From NCBI RefSeq assembly GCF_004135605.1, contig NZ_SDPT01000002.1, forward strand, positions 682,001-746,000: DNA of 64,000 nt, in the 5' to 3' direction. Every line of letters begins with the position of its first letter. Position 1 is the stretch's first letter. Source of the stretch: Sphingomonas desiccabilis. GTDB taxonomy: Bacteria > Pseudomonadota > Alphaproteobacteria > Sphingomonadales > Sphingomonadaceae. A model generated the notes under the pieces. It made no database searches and had not been told where the DNA came from. It saw only the letters and a program-made list of their open reading frames with translations. The position numbers and the translations under genes were made by a program. Below, one piece after another: positions 39,746-49,100 of the stretch.

Positions 39746-41335
39746 ATGCGGCGGGTACAAGGGGGAATGCTGGGATTGGCTCTGCTGGCGCTTGCGACGA
39801 CTGCGCGCGCGGAGCGGCCCAAAGCGCCTGCCGTCGAGGAACTCTCCCTCTCCGACGCCGCGGCCGCCTTGGCCGCGGGCACCAGCAGCGAGGCGCTGAC
39901 CCGCGCCTATCTCGCGCGCATCGACGCGATCGACCGCAAGGGCCCGACGCTGCGCAGCATCATCGCCGTCAACCCCGAGGCGCTGGCGCAGGCGCGCGCG
40001 CTCGACGCCGAACGGCGTGCGGGTCGGATTCGCGGCCCGCTTCATGGCGTGCCGATCCTGATCAAGGACAATATCGAGACTCGCGAACTGCCGACCACCG
40101 CCGGCAGCCTGGCGCTCAGGGACAATCGCACGGGCCGCGATGCGCCGGTGGTGGCGCGGCTGCGCGCGGCAGGCGCCGTGATCCTGGGCAAGACCAACCT
40201 GTCCGAATGGGCGAACATCCGTTCCTCGGCATCGATGAGCGGGTGGAGCGCGGTCGGCGGGCTGGTGCGCAACCCCTATGCGCTCGACCGCACCGCCTGC
40301 GGATCCTCCAGCGGCAGCGGCACGGCGGCCGCGGCCAGCCTCGCCGCGGCCGCGGTGGGGACCGAGACCGACGGCTCGGTCGTATGCCCGGCGGCGATGA
40401 ACGGGCTGGTGGGGCTCAAGCCGACGATCGGCTTGGTCAGCCGCACCCACATCGTGCCCATCAGCCACAGCCAGGACACCGCGGGGCCGATGGCGCGCAG
40501 CGTGCGCGATGCGGCGCTGCTGTTCTCGGCAATGATCGGCAGCGACCCGGCCGACCCGACTACGCGCGACGCCGACCGGCATCGAACCGACTATGCCGCC
40601 GCGCTCTCGGCCGATGCGCTGAAGGGTGTCCGCGTGGGCGTGCTCCGTCCGGAGATGTCGGCACCGCTCGCCAGGCAATATGATGCGGCGCTCGCAGTGC
40701 TGCGCGCGGCCGGCGCGACCCTGGTCGACGTGACCCCGCCCAAGCTCGAAGGCCTGGGGGAGGCCGAGTTCCTGGTGCTCAAGGCGGAGCTGAAGGCCGA
40801 CCTCGACGCCTATCTCGCGACCACGCCGCCCGCCGTGAAGACGCGGACGCTCGCCGACGTGATCGCCTTCAACGCCGAGCACGCCGATACCGAAATGCGC
40901 TTCTTCGGCCAGGACACGTTCGAGGCGGCGCAGAAGATGCCCGGCCTAGAAGATCCCGCCTATAGGGAAGCGCGCGCCAAGGCGCTGCGGCTGGCGGGCG
41001 CCGAGGGCATCGACGCGATGCTCGGCCAGGCCAAGGTGCAGTTGCTGGTGTCGCCGACCTATGGCCTGCCGTGGCTGTCCGACCCCGTCCATGGCGACCA
41101 TTTCGTGCCGCCATCGGCCAGCGAGCTTCCCGCGGTGGCCGGCACCCCGCACCTGACGGTGCCGATGGGCCTCGTGCAGGGATTGCCCGCCGGCCTCTCC
41201 TTCCTGGGCCCCAAGTACAGCGAAGCGCTGCTGCTGGGCGCTGGCTATGCGTTCGAACAACGCGGCCGCCTGCGGGTGAAGCCCGGCTATGCGGCGAGCG
41301 TGCCGACCGGCGAGGGACTCAAGGGCACCCCGTGA
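39746..41335 (+). CDS. Secreted amidase (amidase-signature family)
   Basis: A 529-residue amidohydrolase. ATG 39746 follows AGGGAG by 6 bases and gives a signal peptide ending TTARA, so the enzyme is periplasmic. The Ser-cisSer-Lys triad is visible: Lys in [13 protein letters not shown], the serine-rich [15 protein letters not shown], and the nucleophile segment [19 protein letters not shown], followed by [18 protein letters not shown]. The family hydrolyses varied amides, including peptide amides and aryl amides; the substrate cannot be inferred. It is followed directly by a small unknown gene. Confidence 0.9.
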   Translation: MRRVQGGMLGLALLALATTARAERPKAPAVEELSLSDAAAALAAGTSSEALTRAYLARIDAIDRKGPTLRSIIAVNPEALAQARALDAERRAGRIRGPLHGVPILIKDNIETRELPTTAGSLALRDNRTGRDAPVVARLRAAGAVILGKTNLSEWANIRSSASMSGWSAVGGLVRNPYALDRTACGSSSGSGTAAAASLAAAAVGTETDGSVVCPAAMNGLVGLKPTIGLVSRTHIVPISHSQDTAGPMARSVRDAALLFSAMIGSDPADPTTRDADRHRTDYAAALSADALKGVRVGVLRPEMSAPLARQYDAALAVLRAAGATLVDVTPPKLEGLGEAEFLVLKAELKADLDAYLATTPPAVKTRTLADVIAFNAEHADTEMRFFGQDTFEAAQKMPGLEDPAYREARAKALRLAGAEGIDAMLGQAKVQLLVSPTYGLPWLSDPVHGDHFVPPSASELPAVAGTPHLTVPMGLVQGLPAGLSFLGPKYSEALLLGAGYAFEQRGRLRVKPGYAASVPTGEGLKGTP

Positions 41336-41338
41336 GGG

Positions 41339-41719
41339 ATGAAAAGAAAAACGGGAACATTCTCACTCGCGGCCACGGTCTTCGGACTGGCTACGGTTTA
41401 TATCCTGACAGGACCCTGGGAGGCCAGCGACGAACGTCAGTATGAAAATTTGAGAGACATTTCGACACAGATCGGCTTCCGGCAGTCGTCACGCCATGGT
41501 CCTGAAGTAGTAGCCGGGTGTCTTCTTCGGCTGCCTCCGACTGTGCTGAACCTCAGCCGCCTTCCAGCAGGAGAAGGTATAACGCTTGCAAATCCTGCTC
41601 AACACATGCTGGTCGAAATCAAGGAAGAAGGTGGTGGGTCGACACTGACCGTTTCACGACCACCAGAGCGAGATCTGCGGCCAGATCACGTCGCCGCAAT
41701 GGCGCAATGTAGCGCTTAG
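41339..41719 (+). CDS. Hypothetical protein with N-terminal membrane anchor
   Basis: A 126-residue product starting 3 bases after the amidase stop. It has one N-terminal hydrophobic segment (TFSLAATVFGLATVYILTG), then a soluble part with VVAGCLLRLPPTVLNL and MLVEIKEEGGGSTLTVSR. The DNA is clearly less GC-rich than its neighbours, and the stop overlaps the 3' end of the opposing DUF4345 gene by 4 bases. No family is recognised. Confidence 0.5.
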   Translation: MKRKTGTFSLAATVFGLATVYILTGPWEASDERQYENLRDISTQIGFRQSSRHGPEVVAGCLLRLPPTVLNLSRLPAGEGITLANPAQHMLVEIKEEGGGSTLTVSRPPERDLRPDHVAAMAQCSA

Positions 41720-42111
41720 CCTCGCTGCCAGCGGCGTTGCAGGCTCGCCTGCCATAGTAGGACCAGCGGTACCGCCCCCAGTTCGACGCACAGCCCGACC
41801 AAATGCGCCGTCGACGGCGGGCCAACCTCGATCAGCGACCAGGCCCGCGCCAAGCCGCCGATCACCACCATCATCCCCAGCAGGCGAAAGCGCGCGCCCT
41901 GTCGCTCGATCACAGGGATGCAGCTTGCGAAGCCCAGCGCCATCCCCAGGAAGATGCCGGACAGGTAGCGGAAATGGCTGTCGAGGTCCGGGCGCACGGC
42001 GTCCTGCGCCAGCCACTCGGCCCCCCGCAGGATGCCGACGCTCGCCGTGGACAGCGGGATCATGCACAACAGCGCGACGACCGCCTGCAGCAGGCGGCGC
42101 TCCCGAGTCAC
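41716..42111 (-). CDS. DUF4345 family membrane protein
   Basis: A 131-residue protein with four predicted membrane helices. The segment DSHFRYLSGIFLGMALGFAS is the DUF4345 hallmark, followed by FRLLGMMVVIGGLARAWSL and a final helix ending in basic residues. Function is unknown. Its ATG overlaps the stop of the DUF2721 gene upstream (ATGA), so the two form an operon. Confidence 0.78.
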   Translation of the reverse strand: MTRERRLLQAVVALLCMIPLSTASVGILRGAEWLAQDAVRPDLDSHFRYLSGIFLGMALGFASCIPVIERQGARFRLLGMMVVIGGLARAWSLIEVGPPSTAHLVGLCVELGAVPLVLLWQASLQRRWQRG

Positions 42112-42569
42112 GGCAGCGGCAGTTCGAGCAGGTCGGAGCGGACGCGGATCGCGCGCACGGACATGTGGATCTCGATCAGGAAACAGATCAGCCCGCCGGT
42201 CAGCAGCAGCATCGAGACGATGAACGCCACCGCGATCACCTGGCCGATCTGGAAATTGCCCAGTTCGGCCACGAACAGCATGGCCACCACCAGACAGATC
42301 GCGATCGCGGCCATGACGACCAGATAGACGGCATTGTTGATCATGCGGATGCGCCCGTCGATCAGCCGCAGCTCCTGGAGGTGCTGGACCCGCTCGGGAT
42401 CGTCGCCGCGCAGCTGCAGCGCCGTCAGCTGGCGCGAGCGGTCGACGATGCGGGCCAGCCGCCCGACCATCACGTTGAGGATCGCGCCGAGACCGGCGAG
42501 CAGGAACACGGGCGCGATCGCGACCTGGATCGTTTCCGCGACGGTGGAGAGAACCGGAGAGAATGCCAC
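42108..42569 (-). CDS. DUF2721 family membrane protein
   Basis: A 153-residue protein with an N-terminal helix (AETIQVAIAPVFLLAGLGAI), the conserved MVGRLARIVDRSRQL, and two later helices (VVMAAIAICLVVAMLFVAEL and IVSMLLLTGGLICFLIEI), matching DUF2721. I use GTG 42569, because the longer frame (to 42980) would overlap the opposing gene at 42632 and does not look like the family. No clear Shine-Dalgarno sequence supports this start. Function is unknown. Confidence 0.72.
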   Translation of the reverse strand: MAFSPVLSTVAETIQVAIAPVFLLAGLGAILNVMVGRLARIVDRSRQLTALQLRGDDPERVQHLQELRLIDGRIRMINNAVYLVVMAAIAICLVVAMLFVAELGNFQIGQVIAVAFIVSMLLLTGGLICFLIEIHMSVRAIRVRSDLLELPLP

Positions 42570-42631
42570 GAGCCCGTTATTCGGGGGCCGCCGAGGTTGC
42601 GCAAGCGAAATGGTGGCGGGATAGTGGCGAC

Positions 42632-43336
42632 ATGCCCCCGCGTACCGCCATCGCCATCCGTCACCTGGCCTTCGAGGACCTCGGCAGCTTCGCCGCGCCG
42701 CTGGAGCAGGCGGGATATCGCGTCCACACGCTCGACGCAGGTTGCGACCCGCTGGATGAGATCGACTCGCTCGCGCCCGATCTGCTGGTGGTGCTCGGCG
42801 GCCCGGTCGGCGTCTATGAGGCAGGGCGCTACCCGTTCCTGGCGACGGAACTCGATCTGCTACGACGCAGGCTGGCGGCGGACCGGCCGACGCTCGGCAT
42901 CTGCCTGGGCGCGCAGCTGATGGCGGCGGCGTTGGGCGCGCGGGTGTATCCGTCCGGCGCCAAGGAGATCGGCTGGGCACCGGTGACGCTCACGCCCGAG
43001 GGGCACGCGCTGCTGAGCGCGCTCGACGGTGCGCCGATGCTGCACTGGCATGGCGACACCTTCGACCTGCCCGCCGGATGCGCGGGGCTCGCCTCGACCG
43101 AGCAGACGCCCAACCAGGCGTTCGCGCGGGGGCCGCACATCCTGGGGCTGCAATTCCACCCCGAGGTGCCGGGCCGCGGGTTCGAGCGCTGGCTGATCGG
43201 CCATGCCGCCGAACTGGCGGGGGCGGGGCTCGACCCGTCGGTGCTGCGCGCGCAGGCGACGATCGCCGCACCGGCGCTGGAGCAGGCGGCGGCGGCATGG
43301 ATGCGGCAGTGGCTGCAGGCGATCGATCGGCGCTAG
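42632..43336 (+). CDS. Class I glutamine amidotransferase-like protein (GuaA-like GATase)
   Basis: A 234-residue protein with the class I glutaminase fold. The nucleophile Cys is in LGICLGAQLMAAALGARVY, the His and Glu of the triad are in LGLQFHPEVPG, and LLVVLGGPVGVYEAG is the oxyanion loop. There is no synthetase domain, so it is of the stand-alone type related to GMP-synthase amidotransferases; substrate unknown. ATG 42632 is used although no Shine-Dalgarno sequence is evident. The gene is divergent from the DUF2721 gene and converges on alkA with 7 bases between. Confidence 0.85.
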   Translation: MPPRTAIAIRHLAFEDLGSFAAPLEQAGYRVHTLDAGCDPLDEIDSLAPDLLVVLGGPVGVYEAGRYPFLATELDLLRRRLAADRPTLGICLGAQLMAAALGARVYPSGAKEIGWAPVTLTPEGHALLSALDGAPMLHWHGDTFDLPAGCAGLASTEQTPNQAFARGPHILGLQFHPEVPGRGFERWLIGHAAELAGAGLDPSVLRAQATIAAPALEQAAAAWMRQWLQAIDRR

Positions 43337-43343
43337 GCGGCGC

Positions 43344-43967
43344 TCAGATCACTTCCATCTTGCTGTTGTAATGGTGCCAGGCGAGGATCGCGGCGGCGCC
43401 GCGGTGCGGACGCCAGGCTTCCGCCAGGACGCGCACCAGCTTCTCGTTCGGGCGCTCGGCATGGCCCAGGATGCGGCCGACCTCCACCTGCACCGCCAGG
43501 TCGCCGGCCGGCCAGATGTCCGACCGCCCTTCCGCGAACAACAGATAGATTTCTGCCGACCAGCGGCCGATGCCCTTGATGCGGGTGAGCGCTGCGATCG
43601 CTTCCTCGTCGTCCTCGGGCAGTGCTGCGAGATCGAGGCGGCCGCTCGCCACTTCCTCGGCAAGGCTGCGGGCATAGCCGATCTTCTGCCGCGAGAGGCC
43701 GGCGGCGCGCAGCGTCTCGTCGCTCGCCGCCGCCAGGCGGGCGGGGTCCTCGACGTCGCCGAGCGCCTCCTCCAGCCGGCGCCACACGGCGGCGGCGGCA
43801 TGGACGCTCACCTGCTGGCCGACGATCGTGCGCAGCAGCGTCGCATAGCCGGGCTCGCGGATGCGGGGCGGGGGATAGCCGACGCGGCCGAGCGCTGCGG
43901 CGAACGCCGGCTCGATCGCGGCGAGCGCATCCAGCGCCTCGCGCAGCTGTTCCGCACTCAGGCCCAT
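43344..43967 (-). CDS. alkA: DNA-3-methyladenine glycosylase II
   Basis: A 207-residue base-excision-repair enzyme removing alkylated purines. The helix-hairpin-helix with Gly/Pro-rich loop and catalytic Asp is clear: LTRIKGIGRWSAEIYLLFAE then DIWPAGDLAVQ, where the Asp before LAVQ is the catalytic residue. TLLRTIVGQQVSVHAAAAVW is the DNA-binding segment. It is short for AlkA because the E. coli N-terminal regulatory-like domain is missing, as in many alphaproteobacteria. ATG 43967 is used; the longer frame runs into the divergent ferredoxin gene. Confidence 0.9.
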   Translation of the reverse strand: MGLSAEQLREALDALAAIEPAFAAALGRVGYPPPRIREPGYATLLRTIVGQQVSVHAAAAVWRRLEEALGDVEDPARLAAASDETLRAAGLSRQKIGYARSLAEEVASGRLDLAALPEDDEEAIAALTRIKGIGRWSAEIYLLFAEGRSDIWPAGDLAVQVEVGRILGHAERPNEKLVRVLAEAWRPHRGAAAILAWHHYNSKMEVI

Positions 43968-44033
43968 GCCCGTGCGCCTTGAATTTGGCGGCGGCGGTCG
44001 CCAATGCCCTGACAGCTGTTCTGGAGAAAATGC

Positions 44034-44351
44034 ATGCCCACGCTTACCGTCACCACGCGCGAAGGAGAAGAACGCAGCGTGCCCGCCGAGGTGGGCCTGA
44101 GCGTGATGGAAGTGATCCGCGACGCCGGCTTCGACGAACTGCTGGCGCTGTGCGGCGGCTGCTGCAGCTGCGCGACCTGCCACGTCCATGTCGACGAAGA
44201 CTTCCTGCCGCTGCTGCCCGCGATGAGCGAGGACGAGGACGAGCTGCTCGACAGCACCTCGGACCGCGACGCGCGCTCGCGCCTGTCGTGCCAGATCCCG
44301 TTCACCGATGCGCTGGACGGCCTGCGCGTGACGATCGCCGCGGAGGATTGA
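44034..44351 (+). CDS. Adrenodoxin-type [2Fe-2S] ferredoxin
   Basis: A 105-residue electron carrier. The cluster ligands follow the C-x5-C-x2-C pattern in [14 protein letters not shown], with a fourth Cys in SRLSCQIPF. The acidic region [20 protein letters not shown] is the partner-binding helix of adrenodoxin-like proteins. It probably serves Fe-S assembly, a P450 or a dioxygenase. It is divergent from alkA and followed by a block of palindromic repeats; no partner reductase is adjacent. Confidence 0.9.
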   Translation: MPTLTVTTREGEERSVPAEVGLSVMEVIRDAGFDELLALCGGCCSCATCHVHVDEDFLPLLPAMSEDEDELLDSTSDRDARSRLSCQIPFTDALDGLRVTIAAED

Positions 44352-44370
44352 GGCGGTCCTTCTCCTTCCC

Positions 44371-44460
44371 CGTCATGCTGACGAAAGTCAGCATCCATTC
44401 GCGCTCCGCCTGAAGTCGCGAGCGTAGCGGCAATGGATCCTGACTTTCGTCAGGATGACG
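44371..44460. repeat. Dispersed composite repeat, family A
   Basis: Two inverted units: CGTCATGCTGACGAAAGTCA then GCATCCATT, a 30-odd-base centre, and AATGGATCCTGACTTTCGTC then AGGATGACG. Each unit is itself a palindrome around CTGAC and GTCAG. It lies between the convergent ferredoxin and pyrD genes, next to a family B element. Confidence 0.8.
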
Positions 44461-44502
44461 AGAGTGGGGCCTGTCGAGGTACGAAACAGACCTCCGCATC
44501 CC

Positions 44503-44594
44503 GCCGCATCCCTGCGCAGGCGGGGAACCAGGGTCGGGCAGAACAACGGTCTGCTGTGGCTCGAAACCCTGAGCTCCTGCGTGCGCAGGAGCAC
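44503..44594. repeat. Dispersed composite repeat, family B
   Basis: Units with the cores CCTGCGCAGGCGGGG and CTCCTGCGTGCGCAGGAG in opposite orientation. The same core is seen at 3997-4080, 2949-2977 and 52296-52373. Confidence 0.65.
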
Positions 44595-44635
44595 CGCAAC
44601 GGGATAGGCCAGACCCGCGGCCGCCGGGATGACGG

Positions 44636-45640
44636 TCAGGCGGGCCGCAGGCCCTTGACGATGCGCCGGGCCAGCCCCGGCCCCTCGAACACCAGCGCCG
44701 AGTAGAGCTGCACCAGGCTCGCGCCGGCATCCAGCCTCCGCTGCGCCTCGTCCGCCGAGCCGATGCCGCCGACCGAGACCAGCGGCAGCTGCCCGCCGGT
44801 GATGTCGCGCGCCTCCGCCAGCTTTGCGCGGGCGAGTTCGGCGAGCGGGGCGCCCGAAAGCCCGCCGGTCTCGCCCGCATTCGCCGACCGCAGCCCGGCG
44901 GGACGCGATATGGTTGTGTTGGAGACGACCAGCGCGTCGATGCCGCCGTCGATCGCGGCGCGCGCGGCCACTTCCAGCCCGGCGCGGTCGAGGTCGGGGG
45001 CGACCTTCAGGAACAGCGGCACGCGCTTTGCCCCGGTGTGGCGGGCGGCGTCACAGGCGGCGATCAGCTCGCCGAGCGCGGGTTGCGCCTGCAGGTTGCG
45101 CAGGCCCGGCGTATTGGGCGAGCTGATGTTGATCGTCAGATAATCGGCCAGCGGCGCTGCCCGGGTGACCCCGTCAACATAGTCGGCGATGGCGCTGTCG
45201 CCCGCCACCGAATCCTTGTTGGCGCCGACGTTGATGCCGAGCACGCCGCGGCGTTCGGGCAGCCGGGCGATGCGGTCCAGCGCCGCCTCGAGCCCCCCGT
45301 TGTTGAACCCCATGCGGTTGATGACCGCGCGGTCCTCGACCAGCCGGAACAGGCGGGGCTGCGGATTGCCCGGCTGCGGGCGCGGGGTGAGCGTGCCGAC
45401 CTCGACCGACCCGAAGCCGAGCGCGAAGAAGCCGGCCACCGCCTCCGCATCCTTGTCGACGCCAGCGGCGAGCCCGACCGGGTTGGGAAAGCGCAGGCCC
45501 GCGATCGTCACGGGCATGTCACGCGCGGCGCCCGGCGCCAGCGGCGTGCCGGCGGCACCCCAGGCGGACAGCATGCGGATCGTCAGGCGGTGCGCACGCT
45601 CGGCATCGAGCGCGAACAGCAGGGGATGGTAGAAGCGCAT
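44636..45640 (-). CDS. pyrD: Dihydroorotate dehydrogenase (quinone), class 2
   Basis: A 334-residue membrane-associated flavoprotein that oxidises dihydroorotate to orotate with quinone in pyrimidine synthesis. Visible motifs are FPNPVGLAAGVDKDAEAV, RMGFNNGGLEAAL, TINISSPNTPGLRNLQ (with the class 2 catalytic serine), LFLKVAPDL, VVSNTT, and LVSVGGIGSADEAQ. The N-terminal helix (MRFYHPLLFALDAERAH) is the quinone-binding extension of class 2. Length is normal. It converges on the ferredoxin gene across a 284-base repeat block. Confidence 0.95.
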   Translation of the reverse strand: MRFYHPLLFALDAERAHRLTIRMLSAWGAAGTPLAPGAARDMPVTIAGLRFPNPVGLAAGVDKDAEAVAGFFALGFGSVEVGTLTPRPQPGNPQPRLFRLVEDRAVINRMGFNNGGLEAALDRIARLPERRGVLGINVGANKDSVAGDSAIADYVDGVTRAAPLADYLTINISSPNTPGLRNLQAQPALGELIAACDAARHTGAKRVPLFLKVAPDLDRAGLEVAARAAIDGGIDALVVSNTTISRPAGLRSANAGETGGLSGAPLAELARAKLAEARDITGGQLPLVSVGGIGSADEAQRRLDAGASLVQLYSALVFEGPGLARRIVKGLRPA

Positions 45641-45977
45641 GGTCCGGCTATGGCAGCGGCGGGGAGGGGGGTCAAAGCCCCTCCGCGCAAGGCCGCTGCG
45701 AACGCCACGGCAAAAGCCGAGCCACGCCCGTCGTCCTGACGAAGGTCAGGATCCATTGCCGCTTGAACCGCTGGCGCTGCGTGTCTGGATGCTGACTTTC
45801 GTCAGCATGGCGATGTGGAGGCGTGTTGACGGGGTCGCGGTGCGGGATTGGTGCCGGTCGATCACGGTGATCGGAAGAATAGGGCCGCAAGGGCGCTTCG
45901 CAGCCGCGAAATCGGGTTGACCCGAAGGGGCCGTGCTCCCATCTGCAATTCAGACCGGAACGATCCGATTGGGAGCC
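45641..45977. other. Intergenic region upstream of the suf operon
   Basis: About 340 bases between divergent pyrD and sufR. It holds a family A repeat at 45729-45813. Closer to sufR, TTGACC at 45917-45922 may be a -35 box. A clear IscR-type palindrome was not recognised. The remaining sequence shows no gene. Confidence 0.45.
45729..45813. repeat. Dispersed composite repeat, family A
   Basis: CGTCGTCCTGACGAAGGTCA then GGATCCATT, and an inverted partner TCTGGATGCTGACTTTCGTC then AGCATGGCG, matching the elements at 44371, 52405 and 63812. Confidence 0.75.
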
Positions 45978-46460
45978 ATGCGTCTTTCGAGCCTTGCCGA
46001 TTATGCCGTCGTGATGATGAGCGCGACCGCGCGCCATTGCGGTGGCGTGGCGCGGCTCAACGCGACCCGGCTTGCCGAGGAGACCGGCCTGCCGCTGCCG
46101 ACCGTCCAGAAGCTAGTGAGCCGCCTGTCGGCCGCTGGCCTCATCGAAACGGGACGGGGTGCCGCCGGCGGCTTCCGGCTGGCGCGGCCGGCGGCGGCGA
46201 TTTCGCTTGCCGACATCGTCGAGGCGGTGGAAGGGCCGATCGCGCTCACCACCTGCGTCGATGCCGATCGCCACGACTGCGCGGTGGAGGGCAGCTGCCG
46301 GGTCCGTCCGCACTGGGGCGGCGTCAACGCGCTGGTCCGCGATGCGCTGGCCTCGGTCAGCCTGGCGACGATTTCTTCCTCCGCAGGCGCCGAGCCTGCT
46401 GAACCGACCTTTTCTCAACTGGACCCCGTGCTGCGGCCGGGTGCCGGAGTGCACGCATAA
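45978..46460 (+). CDS. sufR: SUF system regulator, Rrf2 family
   Basis: A 160-residue DNA-binding regulator. It starts [20 protein letters not shown], the Rrf2 winged helix with [20 protein letters not shown] as recognition helix. Three cysteines, Cys93, Cys101 and Cys107 ([15 protein letters not shown]), can bind an Fe-S cluster, as in IscR. It is like the FeS-assembly SUF regulator group (TIGR02944-type). Position as first gene, with a stop overlapping sufB's start, points to autoregulation of the operon by Fe-S status. Not to be confused with the unrelated cyanobacterial SufR. Confidence 0.9.
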   Translation: MRLSSLADYAVVMMSATARHCGGVARLNATRLAEETGLPLPTVQKLVSRLSAAGLIETGRGAAGGFRLARPAAAISLADIVEAVEGPIALTTCVDADRHDCAVEGSCRVRPHWGGVNALVRDALASVSLATISSSAGAEPAEPTFSQLDPVLRPGAGVHA

Positions 46461-47923
46461 TGGCTACCAAGAACGCAGAGGCGCTCGCCGCCGCGAACAA
46501 GAAGTACGAGTGGGGCTTCTCCTCGGACATTGAGCAGGACTTCGCGCCCAAGGGGCTGACCGAGGACACCGTCCGCTACATCAGCGCGAAGAAGGGCGAG
46601 CCCGAATGGATGCTCGACTGGCGGCTGAAGGCGTTCCGCCTGTGGCAGACCATGGAGGCGCCGGACTGGTCGAAGCTCAACGTCCCGCCCATCGACTATC
46701 AGGACGCCTATTATTACGCCGAGCCCAAGGCGAAGCCGAAGCTCGGCAGCCTGGACGAGGTCGATCCCGAGATCCTGCGCGTCTACGAAAAGCTGGGCAT
46801 CCCGATTGAGGAGCAGAAGATGCTCGCCGGCGTCGAGGGCGCGCGGAAGGTCGCGGTCGACGCGGTGTTCGACAGCGTGTCGGTTGCCACCACCTTCCGC
46901 AAGGAGCTGGAGGCGGCGGGCGTGATCTTCCGCTCGATCTCGGAAGCGATCCGCGAATATCCGGAGCTGGTGAAGAAGTGGCTCGGCAAGGTCGTGCCGC
47001 AGCGCGACAACTATTTCGCGACGTTGAACTCGGCGGTCTTTTCGGACGGCACCTTCGTCTACATCCCCGAGGGCGTGCGCTGCCCGATGGAGCTGTCGAC
47101 CTATTTCCGCATCAACGCGGAGAACACCGGTCAGTTCGAACGCACGCTGATCGTCGCCGACAAGGGCGCCTATGTGTCGTACCTGGAGGGCTGCACCGCC
47201 CCCATGCGCGACGAAAACCAGCTGCACGCCGCGGTGGTCGAACTGGTCGCGCTGGACGATGCCGAGATCAAATATTCGACCGTTCAGAACTGGTATCCGG
47301 GCGACGAGAACGGCGTCGGCGGCATCTACAATTTCGTCACCAAGCGCGCGCTGTGCCAGGGCAGGAACTCGAAGGTGTCGTGGACGCAGGTCGAGACCGG
47401 CTCCGCGATCACCTGGAAATATCCGAGCTGCGTGCTGGCGGGCGAGAACAGCGTCGGCGAATTCTATTCGGTGGCGGTGACCAACAACCGCCAGCAGGCC
47501 GATACCGGCACCAAGATGATCCATCTGGGCAAGGGGTCGCGTTCGACGATCGTCTCGAAGGGCATCTCGGCCGGGCGCTCGGACAACACCTATCGCGGGC
47601 TGGTGCGCGTCGGGCCGACGGCCGAGAACGTGCGCAACTTCACCCAGTGCGACAGCCTGCTGCTGGGCGACCAGTGCGGCGCGCACACGGTGCCCTACAT
47701 CGAGGTGAAGAACCCCTCGGCGCAGATCGAGCATGAGGCGACGACGTCGAAGATCAGCGAGGACCAGCTGTTCTACGCGATGCAGCGCGGGCTCGATCAG
47801 GAAGCGGCGGTCGCGCTGATCGTCAACGGCTTCGCGCGCGAGGTGCTGCAGCAGCTGCCGATGGAATTCGCGGTTGAGGCGCAGAAGCTGCTGGGAATTT
47901 CGCTGGAAGGCTCGGTTGGATGA
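46460..47923 (+). CDS. sufB: Fe-S cluster assembly protein SufB
   Basis: A 487-residue scaffold subunit of the SufBCD complex, where Fe-S clusters are built. It has YKYEWGF-like N-terminal sequence ([16 protein letters not shown]), [15 protein letters not shown], a beta-helix core ([41 protein letters not shown]) and the C-terminal [17 protein letters not shown]. Cluster-binding Cys candidates include that in [15 protein letters not shown]. The ATG overlaps the sufR stop. Unlike usual suf operons, sufC does not follow directly: a repeat and a small gene intervene. Confidence 0.95.
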   Translation: MATKNAEALAAANKKYEWGFSSDIEQDFAPKGLTEDTVRYISAKKGEPEWMLDWRLKAFRLWQTMEAPDWSKLNVPPIDYQDAYYYAEPKAKPKLGSLDEVDPEILRVYEKLGIPIEEQKMLAGVEGARKVAVDAVFDSVSVATTFRKELEAAGVIFRSISEAIREYPELVKKWLGKVVPQRDNYFATLNSAVFSDGTFVYIPEGVRCPMELSTYFRINAENTGQFERTLIVADKGAYVSYLEGCTAPMRDENQLHAAVVELVALDDAEIKYSTVQNWYPGDENGVGGIYNFVTKRALCQGRNSKVSWTQVETGSAITWKYPSCVLAGENSVGEFYSVAVTNNRQQADTGTKMIHLGKGSRSTIVSKGISAGRSDNTYRGLVRVGPTAENVRNFTQCDSLLLGDQCGAHTVPYIEVKNPSAQIEHEATTSKISEDQLFYAMQRGLDQEAAVALIVNGFAREVLQQLPMEFAVEAQKLLGISLEGSVG

Positions 47924-47945
47924 CGACCGCCGCCACCTCCCTCCT

Positions 47946-48026
47946 CGTCATTCCCGCGAAGGCGGGAATCCATCGTGCCACCAGCGCGCGCGGTGAGATG
48001 GATCCCGGCCTGCGCCGGGATGACGG
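47946..48026. repeat. Dispersed composite repeat, family C, inside the suf operon
   Basis: CGTCATTCCCGCGAAGGCGG then GAATCCATC, and the inverted partner GATGGATCCCGGCCTGCGCC then GGGATGACGG. The layout is that of family A but with a different palindrome core. It lies 23 bases after the sufB stop. Confidence 0.75.
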
Positions 48027-48062
48027 AGTGGTTGTGATTGATGGCGCGCAGAGGAGCAGAGG

Positions 48063-48350
48063 GTGACGCTCTCCGACCTGCTCTTCCTAGCGCTGGTGGT
48101 TGTGCTGCCAGTTTTGGTCTCGGTCCGCGTGTTTGCTAATGAGCCGGTCGGAAGGCCGTTTCTCGCGACGTACATGCTCGCCGTCCTTGGCAGTTCCATG
48201 TTGTTCGCGCTTTCTGCGCTCATCTTATCGGCTACGCAGGTCGGAGGCGTGGGGCCGTTCGACGGCTTTTTCTGTTTGATTGTCAGTGTGCCAGTCGCCC
48301 TCGTCGTGGGCTTGTTGGTCCGGCGCCAGCGTCGCCGCATAGCTTTGTGA
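48063..48350 (+). CDS. Small membrane protein inserted between sufB and sufC
   Basis: A 95-residue protein starting at GTG 48063, preceded by GAGG-type purine-rich sequence. It has three membrane segments: LLFLALVVVLPVLVSVRVFA, AVLGSSMLFALSALILSATQ and FCLIVSVPVALVVGLLVRR, then a basic tail. The DNA is less GC-rich than the suf genes around it, and no SUF protein resembles it. It may be an acquired or orphan gene. It ends 6 bases before sufC, so it is probably on the operon transcript. Confidence 0.6.
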   Translation: MTLSDLLFLALVVVLPVLVSVRVFANEPVGRPFLATYMLAVLGSSMLFALSALILSATQVGGVGPFDGFFCLIVSVPVALVVGLLVRRQRRRIAL

Positions 48351-48356
48351 GATCAT

Positions 48357-49096
<740 letters not shown>

Positions 49097-49100
<4 letters not shown>

